The notes beneath the pieces are model-generated. The model worked only from the letters and a program-made list of their open reading frames with translations. It made no database searches and was not told where the DNA came from. A program made the position numbers and the translations under genes. A stretch of 64,000 bases of DNA from Bosea vestrisii (lineage in GTDB: Bacteria > Pseudomonadota > Alphaproteobacteria > Rhizobiales > Beijerinckiaceae), in contig NZ_CP126307.1 in NCBI RefSeq assembly GCF_030144325.1, positions 4,740,001 to 4,804,000 of the forward strand, given 5' to 3'. Below, piece after piece: positions 31,376 through 41,047 of this stretch (the first letter of the stretch is position 1; the number at the start of each line of letters is the position of its first letter).

Positions 31376-32242
31376 ATGGCCTGGTATTCGCAGACATGGA
31401 CCTGGTTCGATGGCGAGTGGCGCGAGGGTAACCCCGGCATCATGGGGCCGCGTACCCACGCCGCCTGGCAGGCCTCCCAGGTCTTCGACGGCGCCCGTTA
31501 TTTCGACGGCGTCTCGCCCGATCTCGATCGGCATGCCGCCCGCGTGAACCGGTCCGCCGCGGCGATGGGCCTGAAGGCGACGGTGTCGGCCGAGGAGATC
31601 GTCGCCAAGGCTGCCGAAGGCGTGAAGAAGTTCGGCAATGGCACCGCGCTCTACATCAAGCCGATGTACTGGGCCGAGGCCGACGGCCCCTCTACGATCA
31701 TCGGCGATCCCGAGTCGACCCAGTTCGCGCTCTGCCTGTTCGAGGCGCCGATGGGCGATCCCGGCACCGGCTTCTCGGTGACCAAGGGCGCCTTTCGTCG
31801 CCCGACCTTCGAGACGATGCCGACCGACGCCAAGGCCGGCTGCCTCTATCCCAACAACGCCCGCATACTGCGCGAGGCGAAGGGCAGGGGCTTCGACAAC
31901 GCGCTCGTGCTCGACATGCTCGGCAATGTCGCCGAGACCGGCACCTCCAATGTCTTCCTTGCCAAGGACGGCGTGGTGAAGACGCCGGCCGTCAACGGCA
32001 CCTTCCTCAATGGCATTACCCGCCAGCGCACCATCGGCCTGCTTCGCCAGGCCGGCGTCGCGGTCGAGGAGACGACGCTGGGCTACGCCGATTTCGAGCG
32101 GGCCGACGAAATCTTCTCCTCCGGCAACTACTCGAAGGTCATGCCGATCTCGCGCATCGACGACCGGCAGCTCCAGCCCGGTCCGATGTTCCGCAAGGCG
32201 CGCGAGCTCTACATGGACTTCGCGCACAGCAAGGGCGCCTGA
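31376..32242 (+). CDS. Branched-chain amino acid aminotransferase family (class IV), 288 aa
   Basis: Fold-type IV PLP enzyme. Key segments are the N-terminal WTWFDGEWREGNPGIMGPRT, SQVFDGARYFDG, the Schiff-base Lys in MPTDAKAGCLYPNNARIL, the VLDMLGNVAETGTSNVFLAK loop and GITRQRTIGLL. It transfers amino groups between Leu/Ile/Val and 2-oxoglutarate in the IlvE group; D-amino-acid or aminodeoxychorismate roles are possible in this clade. The ATG at 31376 has better GGAG spacing than that at 31373. It lies downstream of azlCD and 6 bp before a nitronate monooxygenase gene. Confidence 0.87.
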   Translation: MAWYSQTWTWFDGEWREGNPGIMGPRTHAAWQASQVFDGARYFDGVSPDLDRHAARVNRSAAAMGLKATVSAEEIVAKAAEGVKKFGNGTALYIKPMYWAEADGPSTIIGDPESTQFALCLFEAPMGDPGTGFSVTKGAFRRPTFETMPTDAKAGCLYPNNARILREAKGRGFDNALVLDMLGNVAETGTSNVFLAKDGVVKTPAVNGTFLNGITRQRTIGLLRQAGVAVEETTLGYADFERADEIFSSGNYSKVMPISRIDDRQLQPGPMFRKARELYMDFAHSKGA

Positions 32243-32248
32243 GGCCAG

Positions 32249-33229
32249 ATGGCCCGGCTCGCCACCCGCCTGACCGAGCGCCTCGGGATCGAGCATCCGA
32301 TCCTGTCGGCGCCGATGGCTTTGGCGGGTGGCGGCGCGCTCGCCGCCGCTGTGACCCGGGCCGGCGGGCTCGGCCTGATCGGCGGCGGCTATGGCGATGC
32401 CGACTGGCTGCGCACGCAATATGCCGCCGCCGGGAATACCCGCACCGGCTGCGGCTTCATCACCTGGTCGCTGGCGAAGCAGCCGCATCTGCTGGGCGAG
32501 GTGCTGGCTCATCGGCCGGCGGCGCTGATGCTCTCCTTCGGCGATCCCACGCCCTTCGCGGCCGAGATCGCTGCGGCCGGCGTGCCGCTGATCTGCCAGT
32601 GCCAGAATCTCGGTCATGTCCGGACGGCGCTCGAGGCCGGAGCGGCGATCATCGTCGCGCAGGGCGCCGAGGCAGGCGGGCATGGTCACAATCGCGGCAC
32701 GCTTCCCCTCGTGCCGGAGGTGGCCGACCTGCTGGCGCGCGAGAGCCCGGAGACCCTGCTGCTCGCTGCCGGTGGCATTGCCGATGGCCGCGGCCTTGCT
32801 GCGGCGCTGATGCTCGGTGCGGATGGCGTCCTGGTCGGCACGCGTTTGTGGGCGAGCCTCGAGGCGCTGGTCCATCCGAACCATCATGCCGTTGCTGTAG
32901 CTGCCACTGGTGACCAGACGGTGCGCTCGCCGCTTCCCGATATCGCCCGCCGGCTCGACTGGCCGCGGCCCTTCGACATCCGCGTCAGCGACAATGCCTT
33001 CATCGCCAAATGGCGCGGCCGTGATGCCGATTTGCGCGCTGCGATCGAGGAGGAGGCGCCGGCCTATCGCGAGGCCTTCATGGCCGGCGACCCTGACAAG
33101 GCGGCGGTGGTCTTCGGCGAGGCGGCAGGCTTGATCTCGGACATCCCCTCAGCCGGCGAGATCGTCGCGCGCGTGGTCGAGGAGGCAGCCGGCCAATTGA
33201 AGGCCGGCGCCAGACTGATCGCGGGCTGA
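32249..33229 (+). CDS. Nitronate monooxygenase (2-nitropropane dioxygenase family), 326 aa
   Basis: An FMN TIM barrel with GIEHPILSAPMALAGGGALA, AGGLGLIGGGYGD, GAEAGGHGHNRGTLPLVPEV (the FMN/active-site GGHG loop with His), AAGGIADGRGLAAAL and MLGADGVLVGTRLW. It oxidises alkyl nitronates, toxic metabolites, to carbonyl compounds. It begins 6 bp after the BCAT gene and is presumably cotranscribed. It is convergent with murJ. Confidence 0.9.
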   Translation: MARLATRLTERLGIEHPILSAPMALAGGGALAAAVTRAGGLGLIGGGYGDADWLRTQYAAAGNTRTGCGFITWSLAKQPHLLGEVLAHRPAALMLSFGDPTPFAAEIAAAGVPLICQCQNLGHVRTALEAGAAIIVAQGAEAGGHGHNRGTLPLVPEVADLLARESPETLLLAAGGIADGRGLAAALMLGADGVLVGTRLWASLEALVHPNHHAVAVAATGDQTVRSPLPDIARRLDWPRPFDIRVSDNAFIAKWRGRDADLRAAIEEEAPAYREAFMAGDPDKAAVVFGEAAGLISDIPSAGEIVARVVEEAAGQLKAGARLIAG

Positions 33230-33230
33230 A

Positions 33231-34757
33231 CTAGCGCAGCAACCGCCAGAGCCCGGCCGATCTGAGCCCTCCGAGCGCGACCGCGCCGTAGATGCAGGCA
33301 GCGACAAAGCTCAGTATGGCGAGCGCGATCAGCCGCGGCTCGTAAGGGAACGAGATCAGTACGCCGTAGAGCGGCTCGGCTAGCAGCCGGGCGACCAGCG
33401 CGGCGAAACCGGCGGCGACGCCGACGATCACGATCAGCAAGGACAGGCCGCGATCGGGATTGGTCCAGCCGCGCTTCAACGCCAGCACATAGAGCGCACC
33501 GAGATTGATCCAGGCGCCGACCGCGGTGGCCAAGGCGAGGCCGGGCGCGCCATGGCTCTTCCAGAGCAGCAGCTTCAACCCGACATTGGCGGCGATGGCG
33601 GCGAGCGAGACCAGCATCGGCGTGGTCGTGTCGCCGCGCGCCTGAAAGCTCGAGACCTGGGCACGGATCAGCAGGGTCGCGGGCAGGCCGATCGCATAGG
33701 CGAAGAGCACGGCGCCTGCAGCCTGCGTCGCCGCTTCGTCGAAGCGTCCGCGTTCGAACAGCGCTCCGACGATCAGCTCCGGAAAGGCGAGGAAGGCGGC
33801 GGCGAAGGGCGCTGCCGCAACCAGGGTCAGCGCAATCGCCCGGTTCTGCGCGGCCTCTGCCCTGGCCTCGTTACCGGAGGCGATCGCGCGGCTCATCGTC
33901 GGCAGCAGCACGGTCCCGACGCCGATCGCGATCACGCCAAGAGGCAGCTGATAGAGGCGCTCGGCATAATACAGCGCAGAATAAGCGCCCGCCGGCAGGA
34001 GCGAAGCGATGATCGTGTCGGCGAAGAGCGCGATCTGCACGCCGGCCGAGCCGATCACGGCCGGGCCGAACGCCTTGAGGAAGCCTTTGACCTCGCCGTC
34101 GAGGCGAGGTCGGGTCAATGCAGCCGAGACGCCCACCCGACGCGCCGAGATCCAGAGCAGCAGCCATTCGAGCACGCCGGCGACGGCGACGCCCCAGGCG
34201 GCGGCATGGGCTGCGCTCGGAAACAGGAAGGCGGTGAAGAGCGCCCCGATCAGGCAGATGTTCAAAAGGATCGGCGCGCCGGCTGCCGCGGCAAAGCGGT
34301 CGGCAGCATTGAGATTGGCCGAGAGCAGCGTCACCAAGGTGACGAAAAGCAGATAGGGGAAGGTGATCCGCGTCAGCGTGACCGCGAGATCGAAGCGGGC
34401 GGGATCGTTGACGAAGCCAGGCGCCAGCAGCCGCACCAGCTCCGGCATGAAGGGGATGGCGAGCGCCAGCAAGACGAGCTGGACGCTCAGGTTGAGCGAA
34501 AAGACACGGTTCGAGAACTGAGCCGCGGCAGCTTCGCCCGACTGCTCGCGGATGCGGCTATAGGCCGGGATATAGGCCTGGTTGAAAGCGCCCTCGCCGA
34601 AGACGGCGCGGAAATGATTGGGCAGGCGCAAGGCGACCGAGAAGGCGTCCATCAGCCCGCTGGCGCCGAGCGTAGCCGCAAGCACGATGTCGCGGAGGAA
34701 GCCGGACAGCCGCGAGAGCAGCGTGAAGCCGCTGACGGAGAGGATCTTTCTCAGCAT
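33231..34757 (-). CDS. murJ: Lipid II flippase MurJ, 508 aa
   Basis: A MOP-superfamily protein with about 14 membrane helices. Diagnostic MurJ segments are SGFTLLSRLSGFLRDIVLAA, DAFSVALRLPNHFRAVFGEG, AFNQAYIPAYSRI, PFMPELVRLLAPGF and RAQVSSFQARGDTTTPMLV, with the Arg residues of the central cavity. It flips lipid II across the inner membrane for peptidoglycan synthesis. The usual rhizobial neighbour glnD is not seen here. It follows the GT2 gene on the same strand. Confidence 0.95.
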   Translation of the reverse strand: MLRKILSVSGFTLLSRLSGFLRDIVLAATLGASGLMDAFSVALRLPNHFRAVFGEGAFNQAYIPAYSRIREQSGEAAAAQFSNRVFSLNLSVQLVLLALAIPFMPELVRLLAPGFVNDPARFDLAVTLTRITFPYLLFVTLVTLLSANLNAADRFAAAAGAPILLNICLIGALFTAFLFPSAAHAAAWGVAVAGVLEWLLLWISARRVGVSAALTRPRLDGEVKGFLKAFGPAVIGSAGVQIALFADTIIASLLPAGAYSALYYAERLYQLPLGVIAIGVGTVLLPTMSRAIASGNEARAEAAQNRAIALTLVAAAPFAAAFLAFPELIVGALFERGRFDEAATQAAGAVLFAYAIGLPATLLIRAQVSSFQARGDTTTPMLVSLAAIAANVGLKLLLWKSHGAPGLALATAVGAWINLGALYVLALKRGWTNPDRGLSLLIVIVGVAAGFAALVARLLAEPLYGVLISFPYEPRLIALAILSFVAACIYGAVALGGLRSAGLWRLLR

Positions 34758-34854
34758 CGCGCCACTCGGGGCCGCCGGGATCGGCAGGCCGGACTGAACC
34801 TAGCCGCATAGCTGCGTCGCGCGAGATGGTCCAGCACGGGGCTCGCTGTTGTCC

Positions 34855-35904
34855 CTACATCGACGGCGGCAGGGCGTCGCCGTGCGGAGGCGCGCTGTCG
34901 TGTTTGGCAAAGCCGATGCGCTCGCCGACCAGATAGAGCGGCCGGCGCTTCACCTCTGCAAAGATGCGCCCGACATATTCGCCAATCATTCCGAGCGAGA
35001 TCAGCTGGATGCCGGAGAAGAACATGATCGAGACGATCAGCGAGGGGAAGCCGGGCAGGTCGGTACCGAAGAGCAGCGTCCGGACCATGAAATACAGGCC
35101 GGTCAGGGTAGCCACGATCGCGATCAGGACGCCGAGCCAGGTCGCGATCTTCAGCGGTACGGTCGAGAAGGACGAGATTCCATCGAAGGCGAAGCTGAAC
35201 AGCTTGCGGAAGCGGAACTTGCTCTCGCCATGGGCGCGGTCGGCGACCTCGAAGGGCACTCCCGTCGCCGGGAAGCCGACCCAGGCATAGAGGCCCTTCG
35301 AGAAGCGGGCCCGCTCCGGCAGCGCGCGCAGCGCCTCGACCACACGCCGGTCGAGCAGGCGGAAGTCGCCGGCTCCTTCCGGCAATTCGGTCTCGCCGAA
35401 GCTGGCGAACAGCTTGTAGAACGCCTTGGCGAAATTGCGCTTCAGCCGGCCCTCGCCGGCGCGGTCGGTGCGCTGGCCATAGACGTTGAGGAAGCCCTCG
35501 CGCCATTTCGCCAGGAAGGTCGGGATCACCTCCGGCGGGTGCTGCAGATCGGCGTCCATGATCACCACGGCGTCGCCATTGGCATGATCGAGCCCGGCGG
35601 CGATCGCGACCTCCTTGCCGAAATTGCGGCTGAAGGAGATGGCGTTGATCCGGCTGTCCTGCGTGTGCAGGGCGCGCAGCGCGGCGAGAGTCCCGTCGCG
35701 GCTGCCGTCGTCGACGCAGACGATTTCCCAGGAGGCAACATGGGCATCGAGAATCGGCTTCAGCCGAGCGATCAGCGGCTCGAGATTGGTGGCCTCGTTG
35801 TAGACCGGCACGATAATCGAGAGCTCCGGCCGCGGGGCGGGCGACGCTGTTCCGGCGGAGGCAGAAGTAGGCGCAATCGCGGACGACACTTTCGGGGCCT
35901 TCAT
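34855..35904 (-). CDS. Undecaprenyl-phosphate-linked glycosyltransferase family 2 (ArnC/GtrB-like), 349 aa
   Basis: A GT-A domain begins LSIIVPVYNEATNLEPLIAR, with EIVCVDDGSRDGT and DAVVIMDADLQHPPEVI giving the metal-binding DxD-type Asp residues. Two C-terminal helices (LGVLIAIVATLTGLYFMV and FPSLIVSIMFFSGIQLISLG) and the GEYVGRIFAEVKRRPLYLV tail match dolichol/undecaprenyl-phosphate sugar transferases such as ArnC and GtrB. Start 35904 (MKAPKVSSAIAPTSA) is chosen; upstream frame is antisense of the next gene. The divergent YdjC-type deacetylase suggests a shared role in lipid A or glycolipid decoration. Confidence 0.87.
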   Translation of the reverse strand: MKAPKVSSAIAPTSASAGTASPAPRPELSIIVPVYNEATNLEPLIARLKPILDAHVASWEIVCVDDGSRDGTLAALRALHTQDSRINAISFSRNFGKEVAIAAGLDHANGDAVVIMDADLQHPPEVIPTFLAKWREGFLNVYGQRTDRAGEGRLKRNFAKAFYKLFASFGETELPEGAGDFRLLDRRVVEALRALPERARFSKGLYAWVGFPATGVPFEVADRAHGESKFRFRKLFSFAFDGISSFSTVPLKIATWLGVLIAIVATLTGLYFMVRTLLFGTDLPGFPSLIVSIMFFSGIQLISLGMIGEYVGRIFAEVKRRPLYLVGERIGFAKHDSAPPHGDALPPSM

Positions 35905-35983
35905 TGCTCGGCTAGGGCTGACATTATGTGGCTGGTCACAGGCTCCATACACCAGCGCTGATGAATAGGGGGTAACAGCCGGC

Positions 35984-36814
35984 ATGACCCGCAGCTTCGT
36001 GCTCTGCGCCGACGATTTCGCCATGACCGAGGGCGTCAGCTGTTCGATCCTCGAGCTCCTCGCGGCGGGCAAGCTCTCGGCCACGGGGGCGATGACCAAC
36101 CGGCCGCATTGGCCGGGCTTCGCAACTGAGCTTGCAGCTTTCTCCGGGCGGGCCGATCTCGGGCTTCACCTCAACCTGACCTGCGCGGCGCCGCTTGCGG
36201 CGATGCCGACCGTGGCGCCATCGGGCCATCTGCCGAAGCTCCGGGAGCTCGCGCCGTTGGCGCTGCGCTCAGGCGCTGCACGCGACGAGATCGCCCGTGA
36301 GATCGGCCGCCAGCTCGACGCCTTCGAGCAGCATCTCGGCAAGGCGCCGGATTTCGTCGATGGCCACCAGCATGTCCATGTCCTGCCCGGCATCCGCGGG
36401 GCAGTGCTCGATGCGCTTGCTCGGCGCTATCCCGCCGGCTCGGTCTATCTGCGCGACCCCTCCGATTCCATCGCGGCGATCCGTTCGCGCGGCGTCGCCA
36501 TCGGCAAGGCGCTGACCGTCGCCGGGCTCGCGACCGGCTTGCGCGGGGCTGCGGCGCAGCGTGGCATCCCGACCAATCGCGGCTTCTCGGGCTTCTCGCC
36601 CTTCGATGCGGGGCGCGACTTCGCCGCCGACCTCACAGCCTTTCTCATGAACCCCGGTCCGGCGCATCTGGTGATGTGCCATCCCGGCCATGTCGATGAT
36701 GAGCTCGTCGCGCTCGATCCGGTCGTTGCGACGCGGCCTCTGGAGCACGCGGCGCTGATGACCTTTGAACCGCCCCAAGGGCTGCGGATCGGCCGTTTCG
36801 AGGCGACCGCGTAG
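35984..36814 (+). CDS. ChbG/YdjC (HpnK-like) carbohydrate deacetylase, 276 aa
   Basis: A YdjC-fold deacetylase with the metal-binding and catalytic motifs in order: VLCADDFAMTEGVS (first Asp pair), LGLHLNLT (His), FVDGHQHVHVLPGI (His-x-His) and LVMCHPGHVDDEL. Family members remove N-acetyl groups from chitooligosaccharides or lipid-linked sugars. It is divergent from the GT2 gene (79 bp), as in loci where a GT2 adds N-acetylated sugar to a lipid carrier and YdjC deacetylates it. Its lipid target is inferred only. Confidence 0.88.
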   Translation: MTRSFVLCADDFAMTEGVSCSILELLAAGKLSATGAMTNRPHWPGFATELAAFSGRADLGLHLNLTCAAPLAAMPTVAPSGHLPKLRELAPLALRSGAARDEIAREIGRQLDAFEQHLGKAPDFVDGHQHVHVLPGIRGAVLDALARRYPAGSVYLRDPSDSIAAIRSRGVAIGKALTVAGLATGLRGAAAQRGIPTNRGFSGFSPFDAGRDFAADLTAFLMNPGPAHLVMCHPGHVDDELVALDPVVATRPLEHAALMTFEPPQGLRIGRFEATA

Positions 36815-36943
36815 ATCCGGGCGCCCTGTCGAGAGGCGTGCAGGTTATGCTTGTACGCAATCGAAAATTTACCCTGATCGCGCATCTTGTCGCGTGGCGA
36901 TCCGATCTGTCGGGGAGGCGCCAGCGTCTGGAGTTCGCAGGAT

Positions 36944-38650
36944 ATGAGCGTGATGACCTGGTTACAGCCGCGGTCGCGGCGATCGCAGGTGGCTGTGCCG
37001 CAGATCGGCCAGGTCGAGACGGTGATGCGCTCGCTCAGCAGCCAGATCGCCGGAGCGGCCGTCGCCATCGTTGCTGTCGCCATCGTCTTCGTCGTCATCG
37101 CCGCCGCCCGCTACAATGAAACCAAGACACGCGGCGACCTCGAGCAGAAGATGATGTCGCTGACGGCGATGATCGCGCATGCCTCGCCGCCTATGATCCT
37201 GGCGCGCGACACCATCACCTTGAGCTACATCCTCGAGTCGCTGAAGCGAGATCCCGACTTCGACGCCGGCTTCGTCGCCGATGACCTCGTCGCGCTCGCC
37301 TCGGCTGGCCGCAACGATGACGCACGGCTCTCGTTCACACCGAACAGGCTCGCCAAGTCGATGGGGCGCGAAGCCTGGGACGTCCTCGGCGAGCAGAATA
37401 CGTTGCGGCTCGAGGACAAGACCTATGTGACGCAACTGCTAACGGTGAAGGTCGGAGGCTTCCAGAAGCAGATCGGCTATGTCGCGCTGCGCTTCGACAA
37501 GACCCGGCTGATCGCACGCTCGGCCTGGGAGCAGTTTCTGACGATCGGGATCGGCATCGCCCTGCTCGTCGTCCTCGGGCCACTGCTCTGGATCTCGCTC
37601 TCGCGAACCATGCGTCCGCTGAAGAGCATGACCCGCGCCATCGTCAACATTTCCGACGGCAAGCTCGACACGCCGATCGACGCCGTCGGCCGGCAGGACG
37701 AGATCGGCGCGATCGCACGCGCGCTTGGCGTGTTGAAATTGCGCCTCGCCGAGCGGGCGAGCTTGCAGGAACAGCAGCTTGCAACGGAAGTGAATCGCGA
37801 TCGCCACCAGAAGCATACCGAAGAGGCGATCGCGCTGTTCCGCGGTGAGGTCGGCGTCGCGCTCGAAGCCTTCAAGAGCAATGCCGATCGGATGGGCGAA
37901 GCGTCCCACGGCCTGGCACGCGTCGCGGCCGAATCCTCGGAGCGCGCTGCCCGCGCCGCCCATAACTCGCAAGGCGCCTCGGCCAATGTCGAGAACGCCG
38001 CCCAGGCCGCCGAGGAGATGGGTGCGGCGATTCGCGAGGTCGAATTCCAAATCCGTCGCGTCCGTACCGAGATCGTCGAGGCCGCCTCGGCTTCCCGCGA
38101 TACTGCGGGCTCCGTCCAGGCGCTGGACGAGACGGCGCGCGCCATCGGCGAGGTCGTCAATCTCATTCGCGACATCGCCGCTCAGACCAACCTCCTCGCG
38201 CTCAACGCTACCATCGAGGCGGCGCGCGCCGGCGAAGCCGGGCGCGGTTTCGCCGTCGTTGCTGCCGAGGTGAAGAGCCTCGCATCCCAGACGGCCGCTG
38301 CCACTGACCGCATCGTCAGCCAGGTCGGTGCCATCCAGGGAGCGACGACCGAGGTCGTCGACGCGATCCAGAATATCGCCAGCCGTATGGGTGCGATCGA
38401 GAGCTTCGCCAATTCTGTCGCGACCTCGATCGAGCAGCAGGCGATCGCCACCGGCGAGATCGCCAGCGGCGTCGCCATGGCGAGCACGTCGGCTCTCTCG
38501 GTCTCCAGCGACCTCAGCGTGCTGGCCGACAGTGTCGAGGAGACCGGGCGTTCGGCCGAGCAGGTTCGTGACGCCGCAGGCGAGGTCTCGGCCCAGGCGA
38601 TGCGGCTCGATTCGACCGTCGACCAGTTCCTCAAGCGCGTTGCCGCCTGA
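36944..38650 (+). CDS. Methyl-accepting chemotaxis protein, 568 aa
   Basis: The start at 36944 (MSVMTWLQPRSRRSQ) follows GCAGGAT. TM1 is near residues 32-52, a periplasmic domain of about 130 residues follows, TM2 is near 190-215, then HAMP (LSRTMRPLKSMTRAIVNISD) and a long coiled-coil signalling domain with the hairpin tip DIAAQTNLLALNATIEAARA and GEAGRGFAVVAAEVKSLASQ. The tip reads as a class 38H-like receptor lacking a C-terminal CheR/CheB pentapeptide. Ligand unknown; no other chemotaxis genes are near. Confidence 0.93.
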   Translation: MSVMTWLQPRSRRSQVAVPQIGQVETVMRSLSSQIAGAAVAIVAVAIVFVVIAAARYNETKTRGDLEQKMMSLTAMIAHASPPMILARDTITLSYILESLKRDPDFDAGFVADDLVALASAGRNDDARLSFTPNRLAKSMGREAWDVLGEQNTLRLEDKTYVTQLLTVKVGGFQKQIGYVALRFDKTRLIARSAWEQFLTIGIGIALLVVLGPLLWISLSRTMRPLKSMTRAIVNISDGKLDTPIDAVGRQDEIGAIARALGVLKLRLAERASLQEQQLATEVNRDRHQKHTEEAIALFRGEVGVALEAFKSNADRMGEASHGLARVAAESSERAARAAHNSQGASANVENAAQAAEEMGAAIREVEFQIRRVRTEIVEAASASRDTAGSVQALDETARAIGEVVNLIRDIAAQTNLLALNATIEAARAGEAGRGFAVVAAEVKSLASQTAAATDRIVSQVGAIQGATTEVVDAIQNIASRMGAIESFANSVATSIEQQAIATGEIASGVAMASTSALSVSSDLSVLADSVEETGRSAEQVRDAAGEVSAQAMRLDSTVDQFLKRVAA

Positions 38651-38667
38651 AGGCCGAGCCAAACGAA

Positions 38668-38689
38668 ACGGGGCCCTTGCGGGCCCCGT
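38668..38689 (-). terminator. Shared hairpin between the chemoreceptor gene and sodB
   Basis: ACGGGGCCC and GGGCCCCGT around a 4-base loop. On the minus strand it is followed by TTCGTTT, so it probably ends sodB transcription; it may also act on the convergent chemoreceptor transcript. Confidence 0.65.
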
Positions 38690-38721
38690 CTGTATTCATC
38701 TCATCGACTGATCCGTCGGGA

Positions 38722-39321
38722 TCAGGCCTTGGCGCCGTCATAGAGCTCGGCGACGTAGTCCCAGTTCACCAGGCTCTCGAGGAAAGCCTTGAGGTAGTCC
38801 GGGCGGCGATTGCGGTAGTCGATGTAATAGGAGTGCTCCCAGACGTCGACGCCGAGGATCGGCGTGCCGCCATGGACCAGCGGGCTCTCGCCGTTCGGGG
38901 TCTTGCTGATGGCGAGCTTGCCGCCCTTGACCTCGAGCCAGGCCCAGCCGGAGCCGAACTGGCCGACGCCGGCGGCGACGAAGTCTTCCTTGAACTTGTC
39001 GACCGAGCCGAAGGAATCGACGATCGCCTTTTCCAGCGCACCCGGCAGCTTGCCGCCGCCATTCGGCTTCATCCACTTCCAGAAGTGGAGGTGGTTGTAG
39101 TGCTGGCCGGCATTGTTGAACACGGCCGGGTTCTTACCGTAGGAGCTCTTGACGATCTCCTCGAGCGACTTGCCCTCGAATTCGGTGCCCTTGATCGCGT
39201 TGTTGCCGTTGTTGACATAGGCGAGGTGGTGCTTGTCGTGGTGGTACTCCAGCGTCTCCTTCGACATAAAGGGCTGGAGGGCGTCATGCGCATACGGAAG
39301 ATCGGGCAGGGTAAAGGACAT
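38722..39321 (-). CDS. sodB: Superoxide dismutase, Fe/Mn family, 199 aa
   Basis: The protein starts MSFTLPDLPYAHDALQPFMS after GGAGAGG. Metal ligands are visible: His in ETLEYHHDKHHLAYV, His in AGQHYNHLHFWKWM, and Asp plus His in GVDVWEHSYYIDYRNRRPDY. AGVGQFGSGWAWLEVKGGKL lies between. It dismutates superoxide in the cytoplasm. I call it iron-type from the early GQ and AGQHYN context; metal preference cannot be proved by sequence alone. Confidence 0.95.
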   Translation of the reverse strand: MSFTLPDLPYAHDALQPFMSKETLEYHHDKHHLAYVNNGNNAIKGTEFEGKSLEEIVKSSYGKNPAVFNNAGQHYNHLHFWKWMKPNGGGKLPGALEKAIVDSFGSVDKFKEDFVAAGVGQFGSGWAWLEVKGGKLAISKTPNGESPLVHGGTPILGVDVWEHSYYIDYRNRRPDYLKAFLESLVNWDYVAELYDGAKA

Positions 39322-39604
39322 GGGGCCTCTCCTTGGGCTGTCGAAATCGCGACGTGAGAATGGCTGCAATGACGCAACGCATGGGCAATCTATGCCCGGC
39401 GGAACACCCCGCCATTCGCCTGTTAGTTAAGCCGCCCGGTCCGCAGCGGCAACCGCCGAGGCCCGAGAATTCCGGCACGGCCGGCCTGCGTCGCACGGGG
39501 AGGTGACCCCGAGGCCGTTCGGTTGGCAATAAGGCATGGTATCGATAGGTTAACCGCTGGGGCGGCAAGCTGTTGCAGCTCGCCCAGCCTCAAAGGAGCA
39601 AGCG

Positions 39605-41047
39605 TTGGTCAAGCTTTTCGTGGTTCTCGGGCTCGCTCTGCTGGCGGGCGGCGCCTATGCCATCGTCGATGGCTGGGCTTATGTCGTCCTGGAGCGGGGC
39701 TTCACTGAGGTCATCCTCGGGGCACTGGCGGTGACGGCCGGTTTGATCCTGCTCGCGCTCGCGGCGGTACTCGCGGAAGTCCACCGGCTCAAGGGATTGG
39801 TCAGCGGTGCCATGGCGGTGGTGGCGCTGTCGGAGTCGCGCTCCGGCGAACGGCCGGTACCGAACGAGGCGCTGGCGCGCTCGGAGCCCATGCTCGAAAG
39901 GGAACGGGGGCCTGAGGCAGGGCATATCGGTACCGCGACCACGCTGGCGGCGGGAGCAGGGGCTGCTGCGGTTGCAGGCGCACTGACCAGCCTGGCGAAG
40001 GCCGACGAGCCGGCGGACGAAAAAGCATCGGACAAGCCGGAAGAAGCCGATAAGCCGGAAGGTGATGACGCAGCCGAGGGCAAGCAATCCGACCATGTCG
40101 GGGTGGTGGCCGCCGAGCCGCAGCAATCGCCTTCCACCGTGATCGGCGAGATCGACGACTGGTTGCTGCCTCCGCTGCCGGCGGCGCTCGATGTCGCGCC
40201 CTCGGAGGTCAGGCCGGACGAGCAGAGCGAGAGCGCCGACGCCCAAGGGAAGTCCGAGGCCTCGGAGGACGAACTGGATCGACCGATCTCGGCTGGCATC
40301 GACGAGCCATCGCAACCGGACGACGAGGAACGTGACGAAGAAAAGCCCGCTACGGTTTCGTTGGAAGAGCCTGAAGCGGAGGAGGTGAAGGACGAGGGCG
40401 AGCCCAAGCAGGAGACCGCCTCCGAGGTGGAGGATGAGGGCCGCCTCTGGTGGCCGCGTATCGACCGCCCGTCGACCGAAGCGACCGCCTCGATCAATGA
40501 CGAGTTCACCGCGCTGCGCGACCAACTCTCAGGCGTCGTCAACGCGCCGGAGGTCGAGTTGCCGCGACGCGATCGCGATGATCTAGGCGTAAAGGAGGGC
40601 TTGGGCGCATCGGAGACCTGGATGGCGCCGCGAGCTTGGCCTCCGGTGACGCAGCCACGCGATCCCGGTGTCCTTGGTGATGTCGAGGCCGAGGCCGCCG
40701 ACCAAGCTTCACCGGAAGATGCCAAGGCGGAAGCCGAGACCGTTGTCAGCAGCGAGCCTGCTGCGCCTCAGGTGGAACCACAGGACGAGCGGATCTCGGC
40801 AGAGGCCGAGATCCCGCCCACGGAAAAGGCGGAACCGGCCGCCGAGACCAAGTCTGACGAGGAACCAGCGGCTTCGGAAGAGGGCGTGATCGGAGCCTAT
40901 CAGGTCGGCGAGACGCAGTTCACCATGTTCGCCGACGGTTCTATCCACGCCCGCACGCCGGACGGCGACTACACCTTCGCCTCGATGGACGAGCTGAAAA
41001 CCTATCTCGCCAACGAGAAGGACAAGCTCGAGCCTAGCTCGAGCTGA
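39605..41047 (+). CDS. Membrane-anchored acidic low-complexity protein with C-terminal conserved domain, 480 aa
   Basis: The start is TTG at 39605 (VKLFVVLGLALLAGGAYAIV) with AAAGGAG upstream; no ATG fits as well. Two membrane helices (about residues 3-22 and 33-58) are followed by over 300 residues rich in Glu, Asp, Ala and Pro, predicted disordered. A short folded C-terminal module follows (GVIGAYQVGETQFTMFADGS, IHARTPDGDYTFASMDELKT). No function is known to me. The architecture resembles inner-membrane organisers, but that is a guess. Its last 14 bp overlap the 3' end of the convergent ptrB. Confidence 0.75.
   Translation: MVKLFVVLGLALLAGGAYAIVDGWAYVVLERGFTEVILGALAVTAGLILLALAAVLAEVHRLKGLVSGAMAVVALSESRSGERPVPNEALARSEPMLERERGPEAGHIGTATTLAAGAGAAAVAGALTSLAKADEPADEKASDKPEEADKPEGDDAAEGKQSDHVGVVAAEPQQSPSTVIGEIDDWLLPPLPAALDVAPSEVRPDEQSESADAQGKSEASEDELDRPISAGIDEPSQPDDEERDEEKPATVSLEEPEAEEVKDEGEPKQETASEVEDEGRLWWPRIDRPSTEATASINDEFTALRDQLSGVVNAPEVELPRRDRDDLGVKEGLGASETWMAPRAWPPVTQPRDPGVLGDVEAEAADQASPEDAKAEAETVVSSEPAAPQVEPQDERISAEAEIPPTEKAEPAAETKSDEEPAASEEGVIGAYQVGETQFTMFADGSIHARTPDGDYTFASMDELKTYLANEKDKLEPSSS

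Noticed and set aside
31352..32887. 511-aa minus-strand frame over the BCAT and nitronate monooxygenase genes
   Set aside because: Covers two well-supported genes in antisense; no domain signal.
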